A DNA stretch of 64,000 bases from Intestinimonas timonensis. GTDB lineage: Bacteria; Bacillota; Clostridia; Oscillospirales; Oscillospiraceae. A program made the position numbers and the translations under genes. The stretch is from positions 1,418,382 to 1,482,381 of the forward strand of contig NZ_LR130817.1 of NCBI RefSeq assembly GCF_900626145.1. Reading direction: 5' to 3'. The notes under the pieces are model-generated. The model ran no database searches. It was not told where the DNA came from and saw only the letters and a list, made by a program, of their open reading frames with translations. Below are positions 8,966-16,767 of the stretch, in pieces (the first letter of the stretch is position 1; the number at the start of each line of letters is the position of its first letter).

Positions 8966-10306
8966 TTAATAGGTCCGGTGGTTCAGCTCGCCCCACAGCT
9001 TCTTGCTCTGCTCTATGGTCCAGGCGTTGATCTTCTCTTCATCGATGCCGACAAACTCACGATCCTGGTAGAGGACCTTGCCGTTGATGATGGTGGTGCG
9101 GCAGTTCTTGCCCATCATACCGAAGAGCATGTGGCCGTCGATGTTCTCCTCCGAGAAGGGGGTGAAGGGCTTGTAGTCCATGACGATGACGTCGGCGGCG
9201 GCGCCGGGCTTCAGGATGCCCAGGGGCTTCTCAAAGTACTTGGCGGCGATGGCGGCGTTGTTCTTGAAGAGCATATCCATGCACTCGCACCAGGCCACGT
9301 TGGGCAGGGCGGCGTTGTGACGCTGGATGATGAGGAAGACCTTCAGGCTCTCCAGCATGTCGTGGGTGTAGGCGTCGGTGCCCATGCCCACGGTGATGCC
9401 CTTCTGGAACATCTGGAGGACAGGAGAGCAGCCCACGGCGTTTCCCATGTTGGACTCGGGGTTGTTGACCACCATGGTCCCCGTCTCTTTAATAATGTCC
9501 ATCTCGGCGGGAGAGATGTGGATGCAGTGGCCCAGCAGGGTCTTGTCACCCAAGATGCCGTTGTAGAGGAGGCGGTTCACCGGGCGGCAGCCGTAATTCC
9601 GGAGGGAGTCGTAGACGTCGTTCATACCCTCGGCCACGTGGATGTGGAAGCCGGTCATGCCGTTGTTGGCCTCCACCATCTTCTCAAAGGCCTTGTCCGA
9701 GATGGTGAAGAGGGCGTGACCGCCGAACATGGCCTTGATCATGTCGTCATTGGCGTCCTTGGCCCACTTGGCAAAGTCGGCGTTCTCCTGAATGGACTGG
9801 AGGGTCTTCTCCTCCCCGTCCCGCTCGCTGACCTCGTAGCACAGGCAGGCGCGCATGCCCAGCTCCTGGCACACGTCCTTGATGGCGAAGAGGGAGCCGG
9901 GGATCTCGCAGAAGGAGGCGTGGTGGTCGAAGATGGTGGTGACGCCGTCCCGGATGCAGTCCAGCACGGTGGCGTAGGCGCTGGCGCGGGTGCCGTCCAG
10001 GGTCAGGTGGCGGTCGATGTTCCACCAGGTCCCCTCCAGCACCTCCAGGAAGTTGGTGGGATTGTTGCCCTCGATGGCCAGGCCGCGGGCCAGGCCGGAG
10101 TAGATGTGGGTGTGGGCGTTGATGAGGCCGGGCATGATGACACCGCCCTTGGCGTCCACAAACTGGGCGTCGGGGTACTTGGCCTTCAGGTCGGCCAGGG
10201 TACCCACTTCCTTGATGACCTCTCCCTCCACCGCCACGGCGCCGTCCGCCAGGTAGGGCAGGGCGGGATCTCTGGTGATGAGCCTTCCGTTTCCGATCAG
10301 AAGCAT
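8966..10306 (-). CDS. ssnA: SsnA, putative aminohydrolase (amidohydrolase superfamily)
   Basis: A 446-residue amidohydrolase of the TRZ/ATZ-deaminase type. The metal ligands can be placed: H65 and H67 in the NAHTH motif, a further His in FHIHVAEG, the catalytic His in LGHCIH, and the Asp in MGTDAYTHD. The family removes amino groups from purine-like or s-triazine-like rings; SsnA is a constant member of the yge/ygf purine cluster. It is the first gene of the operon ssnA-ygfK-YczE-like-xdhD, with AGGAGG eight bases before the ATG and a sigma-A-like promoter about 170 bases upstream. Guanine deaminase is a possible alternative function. Confidence 0.92.
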   Translation of the reverse strand: MLLIGNGRLITRDPALPYLADGAVAVEGEVIKEVGTLADLKAKYPDAQFVDAKGGVIMPGLINAHTHIYSGLARGLAIEGNNPTNFLEVLEGTWWNIDRHLTLDGTRASAYATVLDCIRDGVTTIFDHHASFCEIPGSLFAIKDVCQELGMRACLCYEVSERDGEEKTLQSIQENADFAKWAKDANDDMIKAMFGGHALFTISDKAFEKMVEANNGMTGFHIHVAEGMNDVYDSLRNYGCRPVNRLLYNGILGDKTLLGHCIHISPAEMDIIKETGTMVVNNPESNMGNAVGCSPVLQMFQKGITVGMGTDAYTHDMLESLKVFLIIQRHNAALPNVAWCECMDMLFKNNAAIAAKYFEKPLGILKPGAAADVIVMDYKPFTPFSEENIDGHMLFGMMGKNCRTTIINGKVLYQDREFVGIDEEKINAWTIEQSKKLWGELNHRTY

Positions 10307-10472
10307 GTGCCTCTCCTCCTATCCGATTTCCGGGTCTTTCCCCCGGTTAACATTTTCCATTTAAAACAAAAGGTGCCCATTCTTTTCAGAATGAACACCA
10401 GCCCGTGCGCGCAGCACTTCGTTACAGCTTGAATTGTCAGTTGTGCACAAGGCTTTCCCTTCTGCCGTATTC

Positions 10473-10501
10473 ACTTTATCACATTTTCACCTGCAGCGCA
10501 A
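10473..10501 (-). promoter_or_regulatory. Probable promoter of the ssnA operon
   Basis: On the minus strand TTGCGC (10501-10496) is followed after 17 bases by TAAAGT (10478-10473), preceded by TGTG as an extended -10. It lies in the 299-base region between ssnA and the divergent regulator; apart from the two promoters I see no gene in that region. The leader to the ssnA ATG is about 160 bases. Confidence 0.5.
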
Positions 10502-10539
10502 GAGAAAAATCAAAAATAATTTGGGTCCCTGACTTTTTG

Positions 10540-10568
10540 TTGAAATCCTTTCTTGGAACGGATATAAT
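10540..10568 (+). promoter_or_regulatory. sigma-A promoter of the YheO-type regulator
   Basis: TTGAAA (10540-10545) and TATAAT (10563-10568) are separated by 17 bases. The regulator ATG at 10606 follows AAAGGTGG. Confidence 0.75.
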
Positions 10569-10605
10569 AGGAACAGAAATGATTTTGCGGGAAAGGTGGT
10601 TCGCT

Positions 10606-11253
10606 ATGCAAGCGTCCAATCTGGAATTCTGTCTCCAGCTGGCCAAGGGCATCGCCCGGCAGTTCGGCCCAAACTGTGAGGTGGTGGTCCACGACCTGGC
10701 CTCCAACGACCCGGAGACCTCCATCGTGGCCATTGAGAACGGTCATGTCTCCGGCCGCCGGGTGGGAGACGGTCCCTCTCATGTGGTGCTGGAGGCCCTG
10801 CGGGACGGGGGCGCGGTACCGGAGGACCGGCTGAGCTACCTCACCAAGTCGGAGGACGGCAAGATCCTCAAGTCCAGCACCATCTACCTCCGGGACGATG
10901 ACGGCAAGGCCATCGGCATTTTCGCCATCAACTACGACATCACCCTCATGCTGGCCATGGAGGACGTGCTGAAGAGCTTCACCGCCACCGACCTCCCCCA
11001 GGAGGAGCCGGAGCACATCTCCCGGAACGTGGCCGACCTGCTGGACGAGCTCATTGAGCAGAGCGTCAAGCTGGTGGGCAAGCCGGTGGCCCTCATGAAC
11101 AAGGAGGACAAGGTGAAGGCCATCCAGTTCCTCAACGACACCGGCGCCTTCCTCATCACCAAGTCGGGCTACAAGGTGTGTAAGTACTTCGGCATCTCCA
11201 AGTACACCTTATATAGCTACATCGATGAGGCCAAATCGGCCTCGGAAAAGTAA
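10606..11253 (+). CDS. YheO/DauR-type transcriptional regulator (PAS-like sensor plus HTH)
   Basis: This 215-residue protein has an N-terminal PAS-like YheO domain (about 8-120) and a C-terminal helix-turn-helix of the DauR type (about 150-212; GYKVCKYFGISKYTLYSYI is the recognition region). The frame is open further upstream, but ATG at 10606 follows AAAGGTGG and lies 38 bases after a clear -10, so it is the real start. Family members sense small metabolites such as D-amino acids or purine-related compounds. Divergent transcription from ssnA makes it the likely regulator of the purine cluster; this is inference from position. A shared terminator separates it from the convergent permease. Confidence 0.88.
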   Translation: MQASNLEFCLQLAKGIARQFGPNCEVVVHDLASNDPETSIVAIENGHVSGRRVGDGPSHVVLEALRDGGAVPEDRLSYLTKSEDGKILKSSTIYLRDDDGKAIGIFAINYDITLMLAMEDVLKSFTATDLPQEEPEHISRNVADLLDELIEQSVKLVGKPVALMNKEDKVKAIQFLNDTGAFLITKSGYKVCKYFGISKYTLYSYIDEAKSASEK

Positions 11254-11264
11254 GGACTCAGAAG

Positions 11265-11297
11265 GAACCCGGCGGCTACAGCCGCCGGGTTCTTTTT
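11265..11297. terminator. Bidirectional Rho-independent terminator
   Basis: A 12-bp GC stem (11265-11276 with 11281-11292) has the loop TACA and TTTTT after it on the plus strand; on the minus strand AAAAAG precedes it. It lies between the regulator stop and the ancestral stop of the permease. Confidence 0.85.
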
Positions 11298-11299
11298 GC

Positions 11300-12635
11300 T
11301 CACTTCTTGGTTTCGGGCTCCTTGGGAAGGATCAGATTGAGGAGGATGGCCATAATGGTGGCCACCACCACGGAGGAGGAGCCGAACACGGTGGACACCC
11401 AGCCGGGGAAATGGCTGCCGGCCAGGCAGCCATTTCCCCGGCTGGGTGATACCAACGCCCAGGGCCACGGAGAGACCCACCACGGAGCTCTTCCGGGGGG
11501 TGAAGCCGCCCTCGGTGATCATGCGGATACCGGTCATGGTAATGGTGGCAAAGACCGAGATGGTGGCGCCGCCGATGACACACTGGGGAATGGTGGTGAG
11601 GATGGAGGCAAACTTTGGCACCAGTCCGGCCACCAGCAGCACACCGGCAACCAGGGTGAAGACAGCCCGGTTGATGACCCGGTTCACCGTGACGATGCCC
11701 ACGTTCTGGCTGTAAGAGGCGGTGGGCAGGCCGCCGAAGAAGGCGCCCACAATGCTCATGACGCCCTGGCCGATGATGCCGCCGGAGAGCTCCTTGTCGG
11801 TGGGCAGACGGTCCATGCCGCCCATGGTGGTGGAGCTCAGGTCGCCGATGGTCTGCACCGCGTTGACCACATACACGATGGCCAGGGAGACGCAGGCAGA
11901 GGGGACAAACTTGATCTCAAAGGGCATGAACTGGGGCAGGGCAAACCAGGCCGCGCCGCTCACTCCAGAGAGGTCCACGATGCCCAGGAAGTAGGCGATG
12001 ACATAGCCCACCACCATGCCGATGAGGATGGAGGCCAGCTTCAGGATGCCCTTGGTGAAGTTGTTGAGGAAAACCACCACAGCCAGGGTGATGAGGGCCA
12101 CCGCCCAGCTCCGGGGGTTGCCGAACCACTCACTGGTGGCGTTGCCGCCGGCCATGTACCGCACGGCGGTGGGATAAAGGGACAGGCCGATGGTGAAGAT
12201 CACCGTACCGGTGACCAGGGGCGGGAAGAGGGGACGGATCCATTTGACAAAGATGCCGAAGAGGATGGCCACGCAGCCGCCCACGATCTCAGCGCCCAAA
12301 ATGGTAGCCAGGTCAAATTCTCCACCGATGGCCTGGAGGGTGGGGATGTAGGCGAAGCTGATGCCCATGATCACGGGCAGCCGGGAGCCGATGCGTCCAA
12401 AGATGGGAAAAAGCTGCAAAAGGGTGGCCACCGCCGTCAGAATCAGGGAAACCTGAATCATCAGGGTCCGCTCCTCGGCAGTCAGGCCGCAGGTATCCGC
12501 AATGAGGATGGCCGGGGTAATGATGCCCACCACGGCGGCTACCATGTGCTGGAAACCAAGGGGAATCATCTGACCAGCGGAAGGGACACCTTCAAAGCTG
12601 AATACACTGCCGGTCCCTGCCTGTTGCTTCATCAT
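11300..12635 (-). pseudogene. NCS2-family xanthine/uracil permease, C-terminus frameshifted
   Basis: An NCS2 (nucleobase:cation symporter-2) purine permease with about 12-14 membrane segments. The family Q-helix region (QNVGIVTVNRV) and the GGLPTASYSQN motif are intact. ATG at 12635 follows GGCGGAG. Near residue 400 the frame breaks inside a perfect 24-bp palindrome (11396-11448). The normal C-terminus (VSTVFGSSSVVV up to EPETKK) is encoded in another frame ending with TGA at 11300-11302. The current frame instead reads out-of-frame Gly/Arg/His-rich sequence to 11217, overlapping the regulator's 3' end. Loss of the last membrane helix would probably harm the transporter. It may have supplied the purine substrate for the neighbouring pathway. 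An assembly artefact is possible. Confidence 0.85.
11396..11448. repeat. Perfect 24-bp palindrome inside the permease gene
   Basis: Arms 11396-11419 and 11425-11448 are perfectly complementary with the 5-base loop GGCCA. Arm 11396-11419 encodes the expected permease residues GSHFPGWV in the ancestral frame. The other arm looks like a templated inverted copy joined at the short shared sequence ACCCAG. Confidence 0.9.
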
Positions 12636-12689
12636 GGTTCTCCGCCTCACAAAAAGTTTTTATTGCTTAAATTTATTTATTGCAAGCAC

Positions 12690-12718
12690 ATCATACTACC
12701 CGCCTCCCAAAAATGCAA
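12690..12718 (-). promoter_or_regulatory. sigma-A promoter of the NCS2 permease
   Basis: On the minus strand TTGCAT (12718-12713), 17 bases and TATGAT (12695-12690). The leader is only about 48 bases, too short for a purine riboswitch. Confidence 0.65.
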
Positions 12719-12933
12719 GCCGTTTTTCCCAGTCGGCTCCCAATTTTAAGGACCATTTTTTGTGGATAATCACCATACTCTGTGTTGTGTTTTCCCACAT
12801 TCTGCCGCTGTCCCTCTCTCCGTCTCTGCTCATGATTCCAATTTTCATTTAAATATGTCCTAATATGATCTGTTTTGCAATTTTCTCCGCCATTTTCTCT
12901 CAAAATATTTTTATCTTCTGCAAGTATTATAAA

Positions 12934-12948
12934 TTCGATAATATCGAA
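12934..12948. promoter_or_regulatory. 15-bp palindrome, candidate operator
   Basis: TTCGATA-A-TATCGAA is a perfect palindrome about 30 bases upstream of the -35 box of the FecCD operon, in an AT-rich region (12720-13000) without genes. A partial half-site (TCGAAC) recurs at 12965-12970. The binding protein is unknown. Confidence 0.4.
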
Positions 12949-12977
12949 CAAATATTTTTTATAGTCGAACGCTCTAC

Positions 12978-13006
12978 TTGTCAGCCTTCCGCAAATTTGC
13001 TACACT
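12978..13006 (+). promoter_or_regulatory. sigma-A-like promoter of the FecCD-XdhC operon
   Basis: TTGTCA (12978-12983), a 17-base spacer and TACACT (13001-13006), about 40 bases before the likely first start codon at 13046. Confidence 0.6.
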
Positions 13007-13045
13007 CATTTCAAACTAGAATTTTTGTTTGCGTGGTGCCTGCCA

Positions 13046-14140
13046 ATGGAACAACACAGCAAGACCCTCAGCCCCTCCCGGCAGAACGCCGCCGGGAAAC
13101 TGGCCGCCTTGGGCGCTCTGCTTCTGGCGGTCTTCCTCCTCTCCTTCTGCCTGGGCCGGTACGGCGTCCCTCTGGGGCAGGTGGTGCGGATCCTCCTCTA
13201 CCGTCTGGGTGCCGCTCTGGGCGGACTGCTGGACCGGCTCCCCGGCGTGGACGTCGGCCCCCTCTTTCCTCTTGAGGTGACTTGGACGGGGCAGATGGAG
13301 ACGGTGGTCATGCAGATTCGGCTGCCCCGAATCATCATGGCCTGTCTGGTGGGCTGCTGCCTGGCGGCGGCGGGGAGCACCTACCAGGGCATTTTTCAAA
13401 ATCCCATGGCCTCCCCCGACATTTTGGGGGCCTCCTCCGGCGCCGCCTTCGGCGCCGCCCTGGCCATTCTCCTGGGTGGACACAGCCAGGCCATCACCGG
13501 CTCCGCCTTCTTCTTCTCCATCCTCACCGTGGCCCTGGTCTACCTGCTGGCCGCCCGTGCCCCGGGCAAACGGGTGCTCAACCTGGTCCTGGCCGGCATC
13601 ATGGTGAGCTCCCTCTTCACCTCCGCCACCTCTTACATTAAATTGGTGGCCGATCCCACCAACCAGCTGCCTGAGATCACCTACTGGCTCATGGGCTCCC
13701 TCTCCGCCACCAAGACGGCCGACGTGGCCTACGTGATTTTCTCCATGGCGCTGGGGCTCGTCCCCCTCTTTCTCCTGCGCTGGCGGATCAACCTGCTCAC
13801 CCTGGGGGACGAGGAGGCCAAGACCATGGGCATCCACACCAACCGGCTGCGCCTCATTCTGGCCCTGTGCGCCACCCTGGTCACCGCCGCCTCTATCTCG
13901 GTCTCCGGCATGATCGGCTGGGTGGGGCTTGTGGTCCCCCACCTTGGCCGTCGGCTGGTGGGCAATGACTACCGCGCCCTCATGCCCGCCTCCATGCTCT
14001 TCGGCGCCGTCTTTCTCCTGGCAGTGGACAACGTGTCCCGGAACCTCCTGGCCACCGAGATCCCCATCGGTATCCTTACCGCCTTCATCGGCGCCCCCTT
14101 CTTCCTCTATCTCATGATGCGGAAAGGAGGGTTCCGCTGA
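13046..14140 (+). CDS. FecCD-family ABC transporter permease (probable oxyanion/metal-chelate importer)
   Basis: A 364-residue FecCD/BtuC-type permease with about nine or ten membrane helices. It shows the family's RLPR motif (IRLPRIIMA, near residue 95) and the GMIGWVGLVVPH segment that contacts the ATPase. I start it at ATG 13046; a TTG at 13025 is also in frame, and neither has a good ribosome binding site. It overlaps the ATPase gene by one base (TGATG). FecCD-type importers carry siderophores, cobalamin, heme, and, in MolBCA systems, molybdate/tungstate. The downstream XdhC and the nearby molybdenum hydroxylase favour the last option, but this is inference. Confidence 0.88.
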   Translation: MEQHSKTLSPSRQNAAGKLAALGALLLAVFLLSFCLGRYGVPLGQVVRILLYRLGAALGGLLDRLPGVDVGPLFPLEVTWTGQMETVVMQIRLPRIIMACLVGCCLAAAGSTYQGIFQNPMASPDILGASSGAAFGAALAILLGGHSQAITGSAFFFSILTVALVYLLAARAPGKRVLNLVLAGIMVSSLFTSATSYIKLVADPTNQLPEITYWLMGSLSATKTADVAYVIFSMALGLVPLFLLRWRINLLTLGDEEAKTMGIHTNRLRLILALCATLVTAASISVSGMIGWVGLVVPHLGRRLVGNDYRALMPASMLFGAVFLLAVDNVSRNLLATEIPIGILTAFIGAPFFLYLMMRKGGFR

Positions 14141-15639
14141 TGCTGGACATCCGTGATCTGCGCTTTTCCTATGGAGACCGCCCCATCCTCCAGGGGGTCT
14201 CCCTCCACCTGGGTGTGGGAGAACTGGTCTTTCTCCTGGGTGCCAACGGGGCAGGCAAGTCCACCCTGTTCCGCTGCGTGCTGGGGCTGCTGCCCGGCTA
14301 TGAGGGGACCATTGCCCTCAAAAGCGGGGACACCCGGCGCCTCTCCGCCCGAGCTCTGGCCCGTGAGATCGCCTACATCCCCCAAAACCACCACCCCACC
14401 TTCTCCTATCCGGTGCTGGACATGGTGCTCATGGGCACCAACCACCGGCTCTCCCCCTTCACAAACCCCGGCCCCAGGGAGGAGGCTATCGCCCTGGATG
14501 CTCTGGAACAGGTAGGCATCCGTGATCTGGCCCAGCGGGATTTCCAGCGGCTCTCCGGCGGCGAGCAGCAGCTGGTGCTCATCGCCCGGGCCCTGGCCCA
14601 GCAGGCCAAGATCCTCCTCATGGACGAGCCCACCTCCAGCCTGGACTTCGGCAACCGGGTCCGGGTACTGGACAAGACGGCGGAGCTGGCCCGGCGTGGC
14701 TACACCATTCTCCTCTCCTGCCATGATCCCCAATTGGCCCTTCTCTACGCCGACCGGGTGGTGGCCCTCCACCAGGGCCGCATCCTGGCCGATGGAGCCC
14801 CGGAGGAGGTCCTGAACGAGTCCCTCCTCCACACTCTCTACCAGGTCCCCGTCCGCTTCACCCGCACCGAACACGGCACTCTTCTCTCCCCCGTCCGCCG
14901 GCACATGTACCACTGGACGGAGGAGATGGTGGCCTATATGGAGACGGCGGCAGAGCGCTCCGACTTCTACGAACAGATCGCCCGGACAACGGCCGAAGTG
15001 ATCCCGGCCGACGCCGTCATTTGCGACGCCGGCTGCGGCCTGGGCTTTGCCAGTCTGGCTCTGGCCCCACATTTCCGAAAGGTAGTGGCCGTCGACCGCT
15101 CTGCTGAGGCTTTATCCGTGCTCCGTCGAAAAAATACCTTTTCCAACCTGGAGATCCGGGAGGGGGACCTCTTCACCCAGCCCCCGGAGGAGCCCTACGA
15201 CGCCATGCTCTTCTGCTTCTTCGGCTCCCCGGAGGAGATCCTCCGCTGCGCCCGGCAGCAGTGCCGGGGCAAGGCGGTGGTGGTGAAGCCGGTGTGGACC
15301 CACCACCGCTTCTCCCGGGAAAAGATCCCCGACCGCCGCCACGGCGGCGCCGAACTGGAACGCCGCCTCACCGAGCTGGGCATCCCCTTTATCCGCCGGG
15401 AGCTAGCTCTTCGACTGGACCAGCCGTTGAAGAGTGTGGACGACGGCCTGCGGTTCTTCCGGCTTTACAGCAAGGACACCGATCCCGGCGACATCACCGA
15501 GGACTTTGTCCGCGCCCGGCTGGAGCCTCAGGATGACCCCCAATTTCCCTACCGCCTGCCGGTGGATCGAACGGTATCGGTCCTGATCTTTGACGCCAAG
15601 GATATTCCCCGGGAAACTGAAAGGAGTTTGGAACGATGA
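14140..15639 (+). CDS. ABC transporter ATPase fused to a class I SAM-dependent methyltransferase
   Basis: One 499-residue frame joins two enzymes. Residues 1-250 form a FecE/BtuD-type ATPase: Walker A GANGAGKST (34-42), signature LSGGEQQ (about 143), Walker B LLMDEPTSSLD (about 162). From about residue 256 (MYHWTEEM) a class I methyltransferase follows, with motif I DAGCGLGFASL near residue 296 and an acidic strand VVAVDRS after it. The two halves are continuous without a stop, and the M at 256 has no obvious ribosome binding site, so the fusion looks real. The methyltransferase substrate is unknown; modifying the imported chelator or cofactor is a guess. The start overlaps the permease stop; the end overlaps the lipoprotein start (ATGA), indicating tight coupling. 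Confidence 0.88.
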   Translation: MLDIRDLRFSYGDRPILQGVSLHLGVGELVFLLGANGAGKSTLFRCVLGLLPGYEGTIALKSGDTRRLSARALAREIAYIPQNHHPTFSYPVLDMVLMGTNHRLSPFTNPGPREEAIALDALEQVGIRDLAQRDFQRLSGGEQQLVLIARALAQQAKILLMDEPTSSLDFGNRVRVLDKTAELARRGYTILLSCHDPQLALLYADRVVALHQGRILADGAPEEVLNESLLHTLYQVPVRFTRTEHGTLLSPVRRHMYHWTEEMVAYMETAAERSDFYEQIARTTAEVIPADAVICDAGCGLGFASLALAPHFRKVVAVDRSAEALSVLRRKNTFSNLEIREGDLFTQPPEEPYDAMLFCFFGSPEEILRCARQQCRGKAVVVKPVWTHHRFSREKIPDRRHGGAELERRLTELGIPFIRRELALRLDQPLKSVDDGLRFFRLYSKDTDPGDITEDFVRARLEPQDDPQFPYRLPVDRTVSVLIFDAKDIPRETERSLER

Positions 15640-16757
15640 AAAAAAAGCCTCTTGCTTTCCTGCTGGCCCTGTCTCTGACCCTCTCCCTGTGCGCCTGCGG
15701 CGGCGGCACCGCAGCCACCCCAACCCCCAACGCCTCCGCCCCGGTGGAGACACAGAGTGCCGGGACCGACGCCACCTCCGAGACCCGAATCTTTACCGAC
15801 TCTGTGGGCCGTGAGGTGGAGCTTCCCGCCCAGATCGACAAGGTGGCCGTCTCCGGCCCCCTGGCCCAGATCGTCCTCTTCGCCCTGTGCCCCGACAAGC
15901 TGGTGGGCATCGCCAACGAGTGGGACGTGAGTGCCGAGGCCTATCTGGACACTGCGTACTACAACCTGCCCCTGCTGGGCCAGCTTTACGGCGGCAAGGG
16001 GGAGCTGAATCTGGAGACCCTGCTCTCCTCCGGTGCCCAGGTGGTCATCGATGTGGGCGAGCCCAAGGACACCATCGTGGAGGACCTGGACGCCCTTCAG
16101 GAGCAGACCGGTGTGCCCTTTGTCCACATCACAGCCACCACCCAGACCACCGGAGACGCCTACCGCCTGCTGGGCGAGCTGGTGGGCATGGAGGAGGAGA
16201 CCGAGACCCTGGCCTCCTACTGCGAGGAGATCTATGACCGCACCGCCGCCATCGCCGACAGCGTGGAGAAGGTGGATCTTCTCTACATCACCGGCCCCGA
16301 CGGCCAGAACGTCATCGCCCAGAACTCCTACCACTCCGAAATCATTGACCTGCTCTCCAACAATCTGGCGGTGGTGGAGTCCCCCTCCTCCAAGGGTACC
16401 GGCAATGAGGTGGGACTGGAGCAGATCCTGCTGTGGGACCCCGACTACATCATCTTTGCCCCCGACAGCGCCTACGATGCCGTGGCCGGTGACCCCACCT
16501 GGCAGCAGCTCACCGCCATCTCCAGCGGAAACTACTATGAGACCCCCCAGGGCCCCTACAACTGGATGGGCTTCCCCCCCTCTGTCCAGCGCTATCTGGG
16601 CATGATGTGGATGGCCAAGCTCCTCTATCCCGACGCCGCCGACTACGATCTCTATGAGGAGGTGGCCCGGTACTATGATCTCTTCTACCACTGTGAACTG
16701 ACCCAAGAGCAGTACGACGCCCTGGTGGCCAACTCCATCGGCAAGCAGGCCCAGTGA
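15636..16757 (+). CDS. Substrate-binding lipoprotein of the FecCD-type importer (periplasmic-binding type III)
   Basis: A 373-residue extracellular binding lipoprotein. A short signal peptide ends in the lipobox LCAC with C21 as the lipidation site, followed by a Thr/Pro/Ala linker (24-50) and a two-lobed helical-backbone binding domain with the typical start TDSVGREVELP. The C-terminal lobe has a GPYNWMGFPPSVQRYLG stretch followed by MAKLLYPD, a pattern I associate with oxyanion-binding MolA-like proteins; I cannot confirm this without alignment. It overlaps the ATPase gene by four bases and is followed ten bases later by xdhC. Vitamin B12, heme or siderophore binding are alternatives. Confidence 0.85.
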   Translation: MKKKPLAFLLALSLTLSLCACGGGTAATPTPNASAPVETQSAGTDATSETRIFTDSVGREVELPAQIDKVAVSGPLAQIVLFALCPDKLVGIANEWDVSAEAYLDTAYYNLPLLGQLYGGKGELNLETLLSSGAQVVIDVGEPKDTIVEDLDALQEQTGVPFVHITATTQTTGDAYRLLGELVGMEEETETLASYCEEIYDRTAAIADSVEKVDLLYITGPDGQNVIAQNSYHSEIIDLLSNNLAVVESPSSKGTGNEVGLEQILLWDPDYIIFAPDSAYDAVAGDPTWQQLTAISSGNYYETPQGPYNWMGFPPSVQRYLGMMWMAKLLYPDAADYDLYEEVARYYDLFYHCELTQEQYDALVANSIGKQAQ

Positions 16758-16767
16758 GGTGAGCGGA

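Noticed and set aside
6209..10432. A 1407-codon open frame on the plus strand opposite ygfK and ssnA
   Set aside because: It is antisense to two clear genes with good start sites. Its composition (Gly/Val/His/Leu) is the shadow of high-GC codon bias, and no domain is recognisable.
12636..12690. Purine riboswitch before the NCS2 permease
   Set aside because: The leader from the predicted start site is only about 48 bases, too short for the purine aptamer.
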